The notes: a model not told the origin generated them from the letters alone. A stretch of 64,000 bases of DNA from Microlunatus kandeliicorticis (GCF_014137855.1 NZ_JACGWT010000006.1:186001-250000), one strand, 5' to 3'; shown: positions 24,690 through 32,122, counted from the stretch's first letter. Translations and numbers: made by a program.

Positions 24690-25409
24690 GTGCGCATCCT
24701 CGTCGTCAACGTCAACACCACCGCGTCCATGACCGCGGGCATCGGCGCGCAGGCCGCCCGCGTCGCCGCGCCGGGCACCGAGATCGTGCCGCTCACGCCG
24801 CGGTTCGGCGCCGAGTCGGTCGAAGGGAACCTCGAGAGCTACCTCGCCGCGGTCGGGGTGATGGACCGGGTGCTCTCCTACGACCAGCCCTACGACGCGG
24901 TCATCCAGGCCGGCTACGGCGAGCACGGGCGGGAGGGGTTGCAGGAGCTGCTCGACGTCCCGGTCGTCGACATCACCGAGGCCGCGGCCTCGACCGCGAT
25001 GTACCTCGGTCACCGCTACAGCGTCGTCACCACGCTGGACCGGACGGTGCCCTTAATCGAGGACCGGCTGCTGCTGGCCGGTCTGGACCGCCGGTGCGCC
25101 TCCGTCCGGTCGACCGGTCTGGGTGTGCTTGAGCTCGAGTCCGATCCCGAGCGCGCGGTCGAGGCGATCGTGGCCCAGGCCGAGGCGGCGGTGCACGAGG
25201 ACCGTGCCGAGGTCATCTGCCTGGGGTGCGGCGGGATGGCCGAGCTGGAGACCGCGGTGCGCGAACGGACCGGAGTTCCGGTGGTCGACGGGGTCGCCGC
25301 GGCGGTGACCGTCGCCGAGTCGCTCGTCCGGCTCGGGCTGTCGACGTCGAAGGTACGCACCTACGCGCCACCCCGGCCCAAGCGCATCGACGGCTGGCCG
25401 CTCGCCTGA
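24690..25409 (+). CDS. Asp/Glu/hydantoin racemase superfamily protein
   Basis: 239 aa from a GTG at 24690 with GAGG 5 bases upstream. The start VRILVVNVNTTASMTAGI is the hallmark of the hydantoin/allantoin racemase and Asp/Glu racemase superfamily. The second catalytic Cys is present in ICLGCGGMAEL. The first, normally in a VxxxCFGDPG stretch, is replaced: the sequence reads AVIQAGYGEHGREG. A two-base racemase mechanism would therefore be compromised, so a decarboxylase- or isomerase-like reaction is possible. It is convergent with the epimerase gene. Confidence 0.82.
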   Translation: MRILVVNVNTTASMTAGIGAQAARVAAPGTEIVPLTPRFGAESVEGNLESYLAAVGVMDRVLSYDQPYDAVIQAGYGEHGREGLQELLDVPVVDITEAAASTAMYLGHRYSVVTTLDRTVPLIEDRLLLAGLDRRCASVRSTGLGVLELESDPERAVEAIVAQAEAAVHEDRAEVICLGCGGMAELETAVRERTGVPVVDGVAAAVTVAESLVRLGLSTSKVRTYAPPRPKRIDGWPLA

Positions 25410-25429
25410 GTCCACTGCCTCAGGCGAGC
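25400..25429. terminator. Bidirectional terminator between racemase-like and epimerase genes
   Basis: GCTCGCCTGAG (25400-25410) pairs perfectly with CTCAGGCGAGC (25419-25429) around an 8-base loop. The stop codons of both convergent genes lie inside the stem. Confidence 0.8.
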
Positions 25430-26352
25430 CCGAGCTCCCGCAGGCTCGCGACGGTCTCCGTGATGGTCTCGATCGCGGACCGGGGACGGAAGCCGAGCTC
25501 GGCCTTGGCGCGGTCGTTGCGAATGATCAACGGCGGCGGGTCCTCCCCCTCGGCCTCGGTCACCTCCACGCCGATCACCTGCGCGACCTCACGGAAGGTC
25601 ATCGTCGGGCCGTCGGCGAGCAGCAGGTAGCGCCGGCCCGCTGCCGACGCCGTCCGCATCGCCGCCAGATGGGCGCTCGCGAGATCGCGGACGTCCACGA
25701 TCCCGAACCGCTGGCGCGGGACGACCGACAGCGACCCGTCGAGCATGCCGGTGAAGAACGCCAGCGACGACCGGGCGGCCGCGGTCAGGGTCGGGCCGGC
25801 CACCCAGGTCGGGTTGAGGACGACCAGCTCGAGCCCGCCACCCTCGTCGCGGACGAAGTCCCACGCCGCGCGCTCGGCGACCGCCTTGGACAGCGGGTAG
25901 GCCGGCAGGCCCGGCGTCTCCGGGTCGGTCCAGTCGCTCTCGTCGTAGTCCCGGACCGCCTTCGGGGTGTACCCGACCGCGGCGAAGGACGAGGTCAGCA
26001 CGACCCGCCGGGTCCCGGCGTCACGGGCGGCGCGCAGCACCCGCAGCGCCCCGTCCCGGGCCGGCACCACGACGGCGTCGCGGTCGGCCGTCTGGACCAT
26101 GGGTGAGGCCACGTGGTGCACCTCCGCGACCCCGTCGAGCGCCGCGGCCCAGCCGGCGTCCTCGGTCAGCGACGCCTCGACGAAGGAGAGCCCGTCGGCG
26201 CCGACGCCCGCCCGCCGGACGGCGTCGCGAACCTCGTCGGCCCGGTCGAGCGAGCGCACGGTCGTGCGCACCGGCATACCGGAGGCGAGCAGGTCGGCGA
26301 TCAACCGGGTGGCGACGTAGCCGGTCCCGCCGGTGACCAGGGTGTCGGTCAT
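25420..26352 (-). CDS. NAD(P)-dependent epimerase/dehydratase (extended SDR, DFR-like)
   Basis: 310 aa. The Rossmann motif is TLVTGGTGYVATRLIADLL (GxxGxxG). The active-site Tyr-Lys lies in PAYPLSKAVAE, with a catalytic Ser in VVLTSSFAAVGY. HHVASP resembles the NAD-binding strand-4 motif of dihydroflavonol-reductase-like enzymes. It reduces or oxidises a carbonyl/hydroxyl substrate that cannot be identified. Its ATG overlaps the stop of the MerR gene (ATGA), which suggests that the pair responds to a toxic carbonyl or similar inducer. Confidence 0.92.
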   Translation of the reverse strand: MTDTLVTGGTGYVATRLIADLLASGMPVRTTVRSLDRADEVRDAVRRAGVGADGLSFVEASLTEDAGWAAALDGVAEVHHVASPMVQTADRDAVVVPARDGALRVLRAARDAGTRRVVLTSSFAAVGYTPKAVRDYDESDWTDPETPGLPAYPLSKAVAERAAWDFVRDEGGGLELVVLNPTWVAGPTLTAAARSSLAFFTGMLDGSLSVVPRQRFGIVDVRDLASAHLAAMRTASAAGRRYLLLADGPTMTFREVAQVIGVEVTEAEGEDPPPLIIRNDRAKAELGFRPRSAIETITETVASLRELGLA

Positions 26353-26789
26353 CGGATGCTCTCCTCGAGCCGGGGCAGGATCGCTTCGAGCGCGGCGCGC
26401 GCCGCCTGCTCGTCGGCCCGGTCCGCGCGGTCGCGCGCGTCCCAGAGCTCCGCCTTGGTCCGCAGGTAGTCCAGGTGCACCGTGAGGGTGGCGATCTGCT
26501 GCTCGACCCGCGCGGCGTGGCGCACCATCAGGTCGCGCTGCTCGCCCGCGGCGGCCCGGCCCCGGGCCCGGTTGGCCTGGTAGGTCCGCATGTCGTCGAT
26601 CCCGACTCCCATCGCCCGCAGGCAGGCGAGCACCTGCGCGTCGTCGAGGTCGCGGTCGGCGTAGCGCCGGTGCCCGCTGCGGTCGTCCCGTGCGATGGGG
26701 CCGAGCAGCCCGACGTCCTCGTAGTAGCGCAGCGTCGGTTCCGGCAGACCGCTCTGCCGCGACACGTCCTGGATGGTCCATGTGGTCAC
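26349..26789 (-). CDS. MerR family transcriptional regulator
   Basis: 146 aa with a GTG start. The N-terminal winged helix-turn-helix (TIQDVSRQSGLPEPTLRYYED) is followed by the signature RDDRSGHRRYADRDLDD. A long C-terminal coiled coil for dimerisation follows (about 75-145), without cysteines, so it is not a metal or redox sensor of the classic types. It is the first gene of a two-gene operon with the SDR epimerase and probably autoregulates via the dyad at 26806-26823. Confidence 0.93.
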   Translation of the reverse strand: MTTWTIQDVSRQSGLPEPTLRYYEDVGLLGPIARDDRSGHRRYADRDLDDAQVLACLRAMGVGIDDMRTYQANRARGRAAAGEQRDLMVRHAARVEQQIATLTVHLDYLRTKAELWDARDRADRADEQAARAALEAILPRLEESIR

Positions 26790-26805
26790 GCCGCTAGCTG
26801 ACCAG

Positions 26806-26826
26806 ACCTCAAGCGCTTGAAGTCAA
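26806..26826 (-). promoter_or_regulatory. MerR-type operator/promoter
   Basis: Read on the minus strand, TTGACT (26826-26821) is followed by TCAAGCGCTTGA. The dyad ACCTCAAGC/GCTTGAAGT (26806-26823, one mismatch) lies just inside the -35 box, the location MerR regulators use with a long spacer. The -10 box is weak (near 26796-26801), and the GTG start is only 17 bases from the dyad. Confidence 0.65.
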
Positions 26827-26869
26827 GGGCGGATCCGGACCGGACCAGCGCCACTCGTGCGGTGGGGAT

Positions 26870-26916
26870 GGTGGAGCTTAGGGGATTCGAACCCCTGACC
26901 TTTTCCATGCCATGGA
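26870..26916. repeat. attL, 47-bp copy of the tRNA-Ala 3' end
   Basis: The sequence is identical to 33573-33619 and contains the T-arm (GGGATTCGAACCCC) and anticodon region of tRNA-Ala on the minus strand. It lacks the 5' half, so it is not a functional tRNA gene. Confidence 0.93.
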
Positions 26917-26998
26917 CTCCGGAGAAGCGTCGGCGATGCCGCTTCACACTCAAATTTGTGCACTGACAGGTGTCTGGATGTAGTCAGATGCGGGGTCG

Positions 26999-27021
26999 TA
27001 GTCACCCAGTTGGTCACCCAG
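26999..27021. promoter_or_regulatory. Left arm-type integrase site (two GTCACCCAG copies)
   Basis: GTCACCCAG at 27001 and 27013, separated by 3 bases and preceded by TA. The same 23-bp arrangement with one mismatch occurs at 33504-33526 beside attR. Paired sites at each end of an integrated element fit arm-binding sites of the tyrosine integrase. Confidence 0.7.
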
Positions 27022-27349
27022 TGGCCATTCGGCGGCGCTTATTCGAACAGTCCCAGCCAGATCTGGCGCGCCGCCATTTTCGTCGCTTGGCGCGGCCGAT
27101 CCTCCGCCATGGTGAAGGATCGCCCTTAGGCTCTCCTCGCGGCTACGACTGCCAATCGAGTGGCGACGAGGCAGCCGAGGCCGGATCGTCGAACCGAGCC
27201 GGATCCCCCACCAGCTCGATTCCCTGTGCGAAACGTACACCTGGGGTGGCCCGGCAGTGCTGTCAGCCAGAATCTAAGGCAGCCAGCTGGTGGTCGAACC
27301 TGCATCCGTTGGTCAGTGATGGGCACGGGTGCTATAGCTCGGAGTTTGG

Positions 27350-27435
27350 TGCCTCTCGACCGGCGCGGGCCGCAGCGGAGCGAGGACCCGCGCGGCGCGG
27401 CGAGCGCAGCGAGCCGCCTTGATCCATGAGAGGCA
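27350..27435. repeat. Long imperfect hairpin inside the element
   Basis: TGCCTCTC (27350-27357) pairs with GAGAGGCA (27428-27435). The 70 bases between are a GC-rich segment with internal complementarity (CGGCGCGGGCC / GGACCCGCGCGG) and GAGCGxAGCGAG motifs. It could be a terminator, an origin structure or a protein-binding site. Confidence 0.45.
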
Positions 27436-27525
27436 AATTCAGCAGAGGCGCGTGGAGCCCGTCGACCTCGAGCGGCGCACCACCACAAGTCGACTGCACG
27501 GTCTTGCACTCGCGCGACGCTAGCT

Positions 27526-27539
27526 CTACATTAAAGTAG
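27526..27539. promoter_or_regulatory. Candidate ArsR operator
   Basis: CTACATT directly followed by AAAGTAG is a 7+7 dyad with one mismatch, AT-rich in a GC-rich context, 33 bases upstream of the ArsR start. Confidence 0.5.
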
Positions 27540-27572
27540 TTACTTGAACGTCGGGATGAAGGGCGGGCCTGG

Positions 27573-27923
27573 ATGAGTGTCGGCGCAGTACCGGCGGCGG
27601 CGATGACCTTTGCTGCGTTGGGTGATCCAGTGCGCTTGGCCATCGTGGACAAGCTGAGCGAGGGCGAGGCGACGGTCGGTCAGCTCGCCGCACTTTTCCC
27701 GATCACCTTCCAGGCTGTCTCTCAGCAGATACGCAAGCTGGAACAGGCCGGCATCGTCACTCGGAACCGCGACGGTCGCCACCAGCGCGTCCGCCTGGAG
27801 GTAGCACCCCTCGGCGAAGCAGCCCATTGGATGGAGGCGCGTCGTCAGCGGCTTGAGCAGCGTTACCAACGACTCGACGCCGTCCTCGAGGAGCTACTCG
27901 AACAAGAGCGGACCACCGATTGA
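27573..27923 (+). CDS. ArsR-family winged-helix regulator (cargo of the element)
   Basis: 116 aa with an ATG start. The fold AALGDPVRLAIVDKLSEGEA and the recognition helix region ITFQAVSQQIRKLEQAGIV are typical of the ArsR subgroup paired with SRPBCC/AHSA1 proteins. The wing is RNRDGRHQRVRLEV. No metal-binding CxC is present. It is followed after 74 bases by an SRPBCC gene. It probably represses the pair and is released by an unknown ligand. Codon use is less GC-biased than in chromosomal neighbours. Confidence 0.88.
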   Translation: MSVGAVPAAAMTFAALGDPVRLAIVDKLSEGEATVGQLAALFPITFQAVSQQIRKLEQAGIVTRNRDGRHQRVRLEVAPLGEAAHWMEARRQRLEQRYQRLDAVLEELLEQERTTD

Positions 27924-27997
27924 CCGGGGCATCCCGCGGACCACATACATCTTGCGTTGAGCACGAGCCTCAGCGCCTAAGTAAGGAGGAACACCTC

Positions 27998-28552
27998 ATG
28001 GCCAAAGAACAGCTTGCGACGGCCGACCTGGACGCGGATCGGCCCGATGGGACGACCGGCCACGACATCCGCGAGCCCGGGCTGACCGAGCACGTCAGAG
28101 TTGGTGAGCAGAGCATCCGCCACCGCCGGGAGTTCCGAGCGCCGGCCCGGCTGGTACAGCGAACTCACACCGACCCGGACCTCTTCACGCGGTGGATGGG
28201 ACCACGGGGCACGACCGTTCGGCTGGACCGCTTCGATGTCGTGACTGGTGGCGCATTCCGTTACGTCGTCGAGGCTGCGAACGGGTCGAGCTGGGCGTTC
28301 CGAGGTTCGTATCACGTGGTGCAAGAGGGGCTCCTGGTCCATACGTGGGAGTTCGAGGACGAGCCTGGAGTGACCCTGGAAACGGTCCGTTTCATTGAGC
28401 TGGACGGCGGGAGAAGTGCCTTGGAGATTGTCTCGACGTATAGGAGCCGCGACGCTTGCGACGCCATGCTCGAATCCGGGATGGACGCCGGCATGGATGA
28501 GGACTTCGAACGACTTGACGCTGTTCTCGCTGATCAGGCTCTCGCCGACTGA
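27998..28552 (+). CDS. SRPBCC/AHSA1-domain protein (cargo of the element)
   Basis: 184 aa from the ATG at 27998, chosen because AAGGAGG lies 8 bases upstream. After a ~35-residue charged leader the AHSA1-type domain begins (HRREFRAPARLVQRTHTDPDLFTRWMGPRG). It then shows FDVVTGGAFRYVVEAANG and HTWEFEDEPGVTLETVRFIE. Such START-like proteins bind hydrophobic ligands or act as enzymes on them. With the ArsR gene it forms a widespread two-gene module of unknown physiological role. Confidence 0.85.
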   Translation: MAKEQLATADLDADRPDGTTGHDIREPGLTEHVRVGEQSIRHRREFRAPARLVQRTHTDPDLFTRWMGPRGTTVRLDRFDVVTGGAFRYVVEAANGSSWAFRGSYHVVQEGLLVHTWEFEDEPGVTLETVRFIELDGGRSALEIVSTYRSRDACDAMLESGMDAGMDEDFERLDAVLADQALAD

Positions 28553-29337
28553 GCTTCGCGAACCTTGGGGCCGTGCCGCGTTTGCTAGCTGAGCATCTCA
28601 GTTGAGTACTGGCGGCCTCTGACCTTTGCTCGAAGCTCCCCGTGACGTGCCGCCTAATGATGTCTCGCGCTAGCTCGTTATGTAGACCGACCCTCTATGC
28701 GATATGGACGCGGCCCGGCCACTTGAAGTCGGCCGGGCCAATATCTCGTCGCCGCCCGTGTTGACGCCGCTCCCCCGATGCTGACTGACAAACAGATCAG
28801 GGCGGGGCTGCTTCGTGAGCAAAGGCTTTCGACCTCGAGAGTGTTCGAACTGTACGCCCGGCGCGCCCAAGTACCTAGAGCCAGGCCGGTTTGTTCCGAA
28901 TAGAGGCTCCGGGGCTGGTGCAGCGAACCGGCGGCCGCCGAGGATGGTGACGACCCTTCTGATCAAATGAGCCGGTGGCGGATGCGCATCTGCTTCCTCC
29001 TGAGGCTCGATGCGGGTAGGACTCCTGCACGCTGGGCTCAGACCGGGGTTGCAGCGGCGTCGGATCGGTGTCTTGAGCTGGTGTGCGCTGAGCCGGCGCC
29101 GCTGCCTCACAGCCCGAACCGGTTTGCGGCCGAGTTCGGGGGGTAACGCTTAGCCGAGCGCTCGTTCTGGACACAGGTTCGGGCGGCTCAGACGAGGGCT
29201 TGGTACAGCAGCGCGCCCGGCCCTCGTTTCAGTTTCCGACCTACTAGTGCGGGGCTTTCTGAGGCGCAGCCTGCGACTTTATCGAATGGAAGCGCTAGAA
29301 GTTGTGCGGCTGATTGCCACAGGGCTTTCATAGGGGC
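28553..29337. other. 785-base gap without a supported gene
   Basis: Lower-GC sequence between the SRPBCC gene and Lsr2. The minus-strand frames at 28670-29110 and 28875-29174 have no recognisable motif or ribosome site. A hairpin at 28712-28739 is the only clear structure. It may be the remains of lost element genes. Confidence 0.6.
28712..28739. terminator. Hairpin downstream of the SRPBCC gene
   Basis: GGCCCGGCC (28712-28720) and GGCCGGGCC (28731-28739) form a perfect 9-bp stem with a 10-base loop. The AATAT that follows on the plus strand ends the GC-rich block. Confidence 0.6.
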
Positions 29338-29682
29338 ATGGCACAGAAGATCGTGACGCTTCTCTCCGACGATATTGACGGAACCGAGAGCGACGACATC
29401 AAGACCGTCACCTTGAGCTTCGAGGGCCGGTCGGTTGAAGTTGACCTGACACCGAAGAACTACGACAAGCTGGCCAAGGCCGTTCGCCCCTACCTCGAGG
29501 CCGGACGGCGCGTCGCCGCCGGGGGTGGGCGTTCCGGTGGCCGCCGTTCCTCGACGCGCAGTACTTCGGGCGGTAGCGATACCCAGAAGATCCGCGAGTG
29601 GGCTGAGGCAAACGGCGTCGAGGTCTCGTCTCGCGGCCGGATCAGTGCGGCCGTGCGCGAACAGTACGAGGCGGCCCACTGA
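29338..29682 (+). CDS. lsr2: Lsr2-family nucleoid protein
   Basis: 114 aa from the ATG at 29338. The N-terminal dimerisation domain starts AQKIVTLLSDDIDGTESDD. A Gly/Arg/Ser-rich linker (~64-84) leads to the DNA-binding helix pair IREWAEANGVEVSSRGRIS, with the RGR motif that inserts into the minor groove of AT-rich DNA. Lsr2 is the actinobacterial H-NS analogue that silences foreign DNA. Here it is encoded on the mobile element itself, so it may silence the element or modulate the host copy. Length and domains are normal. Confidence 0.95.
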   Translation: MAQKIVTLLSDDIDGTESDDIKTVTLSFEGRSVEVDLTPKNYDKLAKAVRPYLEAGRRVAAGGGRSGGRRSSTRSTSGGSDTQKIREWAEANGVEVSSRGRISAAVREQYEAAH

Positions 29683-29696
29683 CCTAGCGCGATCAG

Positions 29697-29737
29697 AGCC
29701 CAGCTTTACGGTCTTGCATCGACCGCGAGGCTGGGCT
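29697..29737 (+). terminator. Hairpin downstream of lsr2
   Basis: AGCCCAGC (29697-29704) pairs with GCTGGGCT (29730-29737) around a 25-base loop, 14 bases after the lsr2 stop. A weak terminator. Confidence 0.45.
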
Positions 29738-29954
29738 TCGCGCTGCCGCGTCGGCGGCATGTCGGGGTGTCGTTTGTTTTGCACTGGTCTCTGTCGGCTT
29801 TGGATCGGGTGAGTCATCTGGGGCATCAGACCCGACGGAGATTGCCTACCTCGGCCCTAAATCTCTTGCGCAGGAGTGTGATCTCCATCACATTAAGTTT
29901 GGTCGGGCGGGTCAGCAAGCCGGTTTGCGGTTGTTTCTCGTTGTTGTGTGTTGG

Positions 29955-30003
29955 CGTTCGTTGACGTGCGTTCCTGTCCATGGACGTTCGTGGAAGTTCG
30001 GTC
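29955..30003. repeat. Iteron-like direct repeats
   Basis: The 19-base stretches starting CGTTCGTTGACGTGCG (29955-29973) and CGTTCGTGGAAGTTCG (29985-30003) match at 15 of 19 positions and are 30 bases apart. They could bind the replication initiator or a regulator. Confidence 0.4.
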
Positions 30004-30233
30004 AGTTTGACGCTGGAACGTGGATGCTGGTGGCTGTCCGCCTGGGTGGCCGTTTTGCGGGTCCTGTTTTGTCGGTGGGCGATGTGCATACTGGTGATCA
30101 GCAAGGCCGCCCCACACCCCAGCAAGATCAACAATCTTTGGCCACGGCCCACCCTCAGACCTCCTTCTTCGTGTGTGGCGTCAGATATATGAGTGATTTC
30201 GGCGTTGATCGACTCCGGACGCCGATCATGATC

Positions 30234-30252
30234 AGACCAGCTCGGCTGGTCT
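30234..30252. promoter_or_regulatory. Inverted repeat upstream of the initiator gene
   Basis: AGACCAGC-TCG-GCTGGTCT is a perfect 8-3-8 inverted repeat 74 bases before the initiator ATG. A candidate operator for control of replication. Confidence 0.5.
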
Positions 30253-30261
30253 CCCCGAACG

Positions 30262-30310
30262 GGATGTGCCGCACGGCATGGAGTCGAAGCTAGGACCGTG
30301 CGGCACATCC
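30262..30310. promoter_or_regulatory. 15-bp perfect inverted repeat just before the initiator gene
   Basis: GGATGTGCCGCACGG (30262-30276) and CCGTGCGGCACATCC (30296-30310) flank a 19-base loop. The right arm ends 4 bases before the GGAG ribosome site of the initiator gene, so the stem could control translation or act as the replication nick region. Confidence 0.6.
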
Positions 30311-30325
30311 TTCGGAGTGTGCGTG

Positions 30326-31957
30326 ATGTCGACCCAGCCGCTCGACCAAGATCAACACCGCCAACCAGCTGACGCTGCTCCAGCGTCGAAGTGGCCGGTG
30401 ATCACCGTCGACATGGCTTATGAGGTCGCAGTCGCGCACAAGGTGTGCGTGCGGCCGCTGATCCGCCGGGTCATCGACCAGGAAACCGGGACCGAGTCGA
30501 AGGTCGCGCTGCCGTGCGGATCGACCCGCGAAGACGTCTGCCCCTCGTGTGCGGACAAGGCGAGGAGGCTTCGGATGCAGCAGTGCGCCGAGGGCTGGCA
30601 CCGCACCGACGAACCAGAACGCCAGCCAAACCGTGACCCGAGCTTTGCCGACACAGGAGAGGGCGAGGCTGGGTCTGAGTATTCGGCTGCAGCTGGTGAT
30701 CGTCGGGTGCGGTCGACCCGTCGCCGCCAGGACGCTGCGGACCTGCCCCGGGTGCCGGTGGAGGACCGCACGGTCGGGCGGACGTTCGAGTCGCCAGACG
30801 GGAAGGTCTACCGGCCCTCGATGTTCCTCACCCTGACCCTGCCCTCCTACGGCCGGGTCAAGCCGAACGGGGCGCCGCTGGATCCGGCCCGCTATGACTA
30901 CCGTCGGGCCGCACTCGACGCCCTGCACTTTCCGCGGCTGGTTGACCGGTTCTGGCAGAACCTGCGCCGGTGCGCCGGCTACCGGGTCCAGTACTTCGCC
31001 GCGGTCGAACCGCAGAAACGGCTAGCGCCGCATCTGCACGCGGCGGTGCGGGGTGCGATCCCGCGGGCCGTCATCCGCCAGGTCGTCTCGGCCACCTATC
31101 TGCAGTTGTGGTGGCCCCGCTTCGACCGCCCGATGTACGTCCACCGCACCCCGGTGTGGAGCGGCGATGGCTACTGCGATCCCGACACCGGGCTGATGTT
31201 GCCCACCTGGCACGAAGCCCTCGACCAGCTCGACCAGGCCGACGACCCCGACGATGGCCGCTCGGGGTTGGGTGCTTCACATGTGATGCGGTTCGGCCGG
31301 CAACTCGACCTGGCCGGGATCATCGCACCGTCCGAGGACGCCGACCGGGCGGTCCGGTACCTGACGAAGTACCTCGCCAAGTCCGTGGCGGGCACCTTCG
31401 CCCATCCCGGCAACGCCGACAAGCTCGACGATGGTGACCGATTCGACGCCGACTACGTGGCGCACATCGATCGGCTGCACGCCGAGCTGCGCTATCTGCC
31501 GTGCTCCGAGCACTGCGCGAACTGGCTCCGGTTCGGCGTCCAGCCCAAGCATCCGGGTCCGGGTCTGCGGCCGGGTGAGTGTGGGAGCAAAGCCCATGAT
31601 CGTGAGCACCTCGGCCTCGGTGGCCGCCGCGTCCTCGTCTCGCGGCAGTGGTCGGGCAAGACGTTGCGTGAGCACCGCGGTGACCGAGCTGCCGTGGTGC
31701 GGGAGGCTCTGCTGGAGTCCGGGATCGTGGCCCCGGAGATTGAACGCCTCGCTGCTTCGGTCACGATGCCCGATGGCACACCCCGGTATGTCTGGACCGA
31801 CACGCTCGCGGATCCCACCACCTACGCGATGGTCATCAAGGGCTCGGTCGTGGAACGCTCGATTTGGCGAGCCCAGTACGAACCCGCGAAGCAGGCCCGG
31901 GCTGCTGGGCAGTCTCGTTCGGCAACCGGATCAGACCCCGACGTTCCTGACGGCTGA
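30326..31957 (+). CDS. RepSA-like rolling-circle replication initiator
   Basis: 543 aa from the ATG at 30326, with GGAG 8 bases upstream. The N-terminal part has a Cys motif (CGSTREDVCPSCADKARRLR) and the strand FLTLTLPSYGRVK. The central HUH-type metal site is KRLAPHLHAAVRGAIPRAV. A downstream RYLTKYLAKS holds candidate catalytic tyrosines followed by Lys. This combination is found in the initiators of pSAM2-type elements, which nick the excised circle to start replication. A second Cys/His stretch (LPCSEHCANW) may bind zinc. Confidence 0.85.
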   Translation: MSTQPLDQDQHRQPADAAPASKWPVITVDMAYEVAVAHKVCVRPLIRRVIDQETGTESKVALPCGSTREDVCPSCADKARRLRMQQCAEGWHRTDEPERQPNRDPSFADTGEGEAGSEYSAAAGDRRVRSTRRRQDAADLPRVPVEDRTVGRTFESPDGKVYRPSMFLTLTLPSYGRVKPNGAPLDPARYDYRRAALDALHFPRLVDRFWQNLRRCAGYRVQYFAAVEPQKRLAPHLHAAVRGAIPRAVIRQVVSATYLQLWWPRFDRPMYVHRTPVWSGDGYCDPDTGLMLPTWHEALDQLDQADDPDDGRSGLGASHVMRFGRQLDLAGIIAPSEDADRAVRYLTKYLAKSVAGTFAHPGNADKLDDGDRFDADYVAHIDRLHAELRYLPCSEHCANWLRFGVQPKHPGPGLRPGECGSKAHDREHLGLGGRRVLVSRQWSGKTLREHRGDRAAVVREALLESGIVAPEIERLAASVTMPDGTPRYVWTDTLADPTTYAMVIKGSVVERSIWRAQYEPAKQARAAGQSRSATGSDPDVPDG

Positions 31958-31983
31958 CCAGTGATCCGAGGGGCTGCGTGTCT

Positions 31984-32122
31984 GCTTCGGCCTCCCCGAC
32001 CACTGCGAAGTCTGGTCTCCGACCGGCTGGTCAAGGGTGAGCGAAGCGAATCCAACGGACACGAAGTGCCCTTGACGAGCCGGTCGGAGACCGCACCATC
32101 ACCCACTCGGGGAGGCCGAAGC
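31984..32122. repeat. Nested inverted repeats between initiator and excisionase-like genes
   Basis: Outer arms GCTTCGGCCTCCCCGA (31984-31999) and its exact complement (32107-32122) enclose 24-base inner arms 32014-32037 and 32069-32092, which match at 23 of 24 positions. The loop of 31 bases contains GAGCGAAGCGAA. The whole 139-base element can form a large cruciform. Its role could be termination, a single- or double-strand origin, or transfer. Confidence 0.75.

Larger units (their letters stand above)
26917..27525. other. Left end of the integrated element, no convincing gene
   Basis: About 600 bases with lower GC than the chromosome. It contains a paired arm-type site (26999-27021) and a hairpin region (27350-27435). 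Open frames on both strands here lack recognisable motifs, ribosome sites and actinobacterial codon bias. No gene is called. Confidence 0.6.
29683..30325. other. 643-base non-coding region upstream of the replication initiator
   Basis: No supported gene. It holds a small hairpin after lsr2 (29697-29737), iteron-like 19-bp repeats at 29955 and 29985, a palindrome GTCCATGGAC (29976-29985), and two inverted repeats directly before the initiator gene (30234-30252 and 30262-30310). The layout fits a replication origin and/or control region. Confidence 0.6.

Noticed and set aside
26870-26916. Possible second tRNA-Ala gene
   Set aside because: Only the 3' 47 bases are present; there is no D-arm or 5' acceptor strand, so this is the att duplication.
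26970-27422. Open frames on both strands at the left end of the element
   Set aside because: They overlap the arm-type site and the hairpin region and show no family features or actinobacterial codon bias.
28670-29174. Minus-strand open frames between the SRPBCC gene and lsr2
   Set aside because: No start with a ribosome site, no recognisable motif, atypical Arg/Pro/Ser composition; left as a gap.
29188-29826. 212-codon minus-strand frame overlapping lsr2
   Set aside because: Covers the clearly coding Lsr2 gene in antisense and has no motif.
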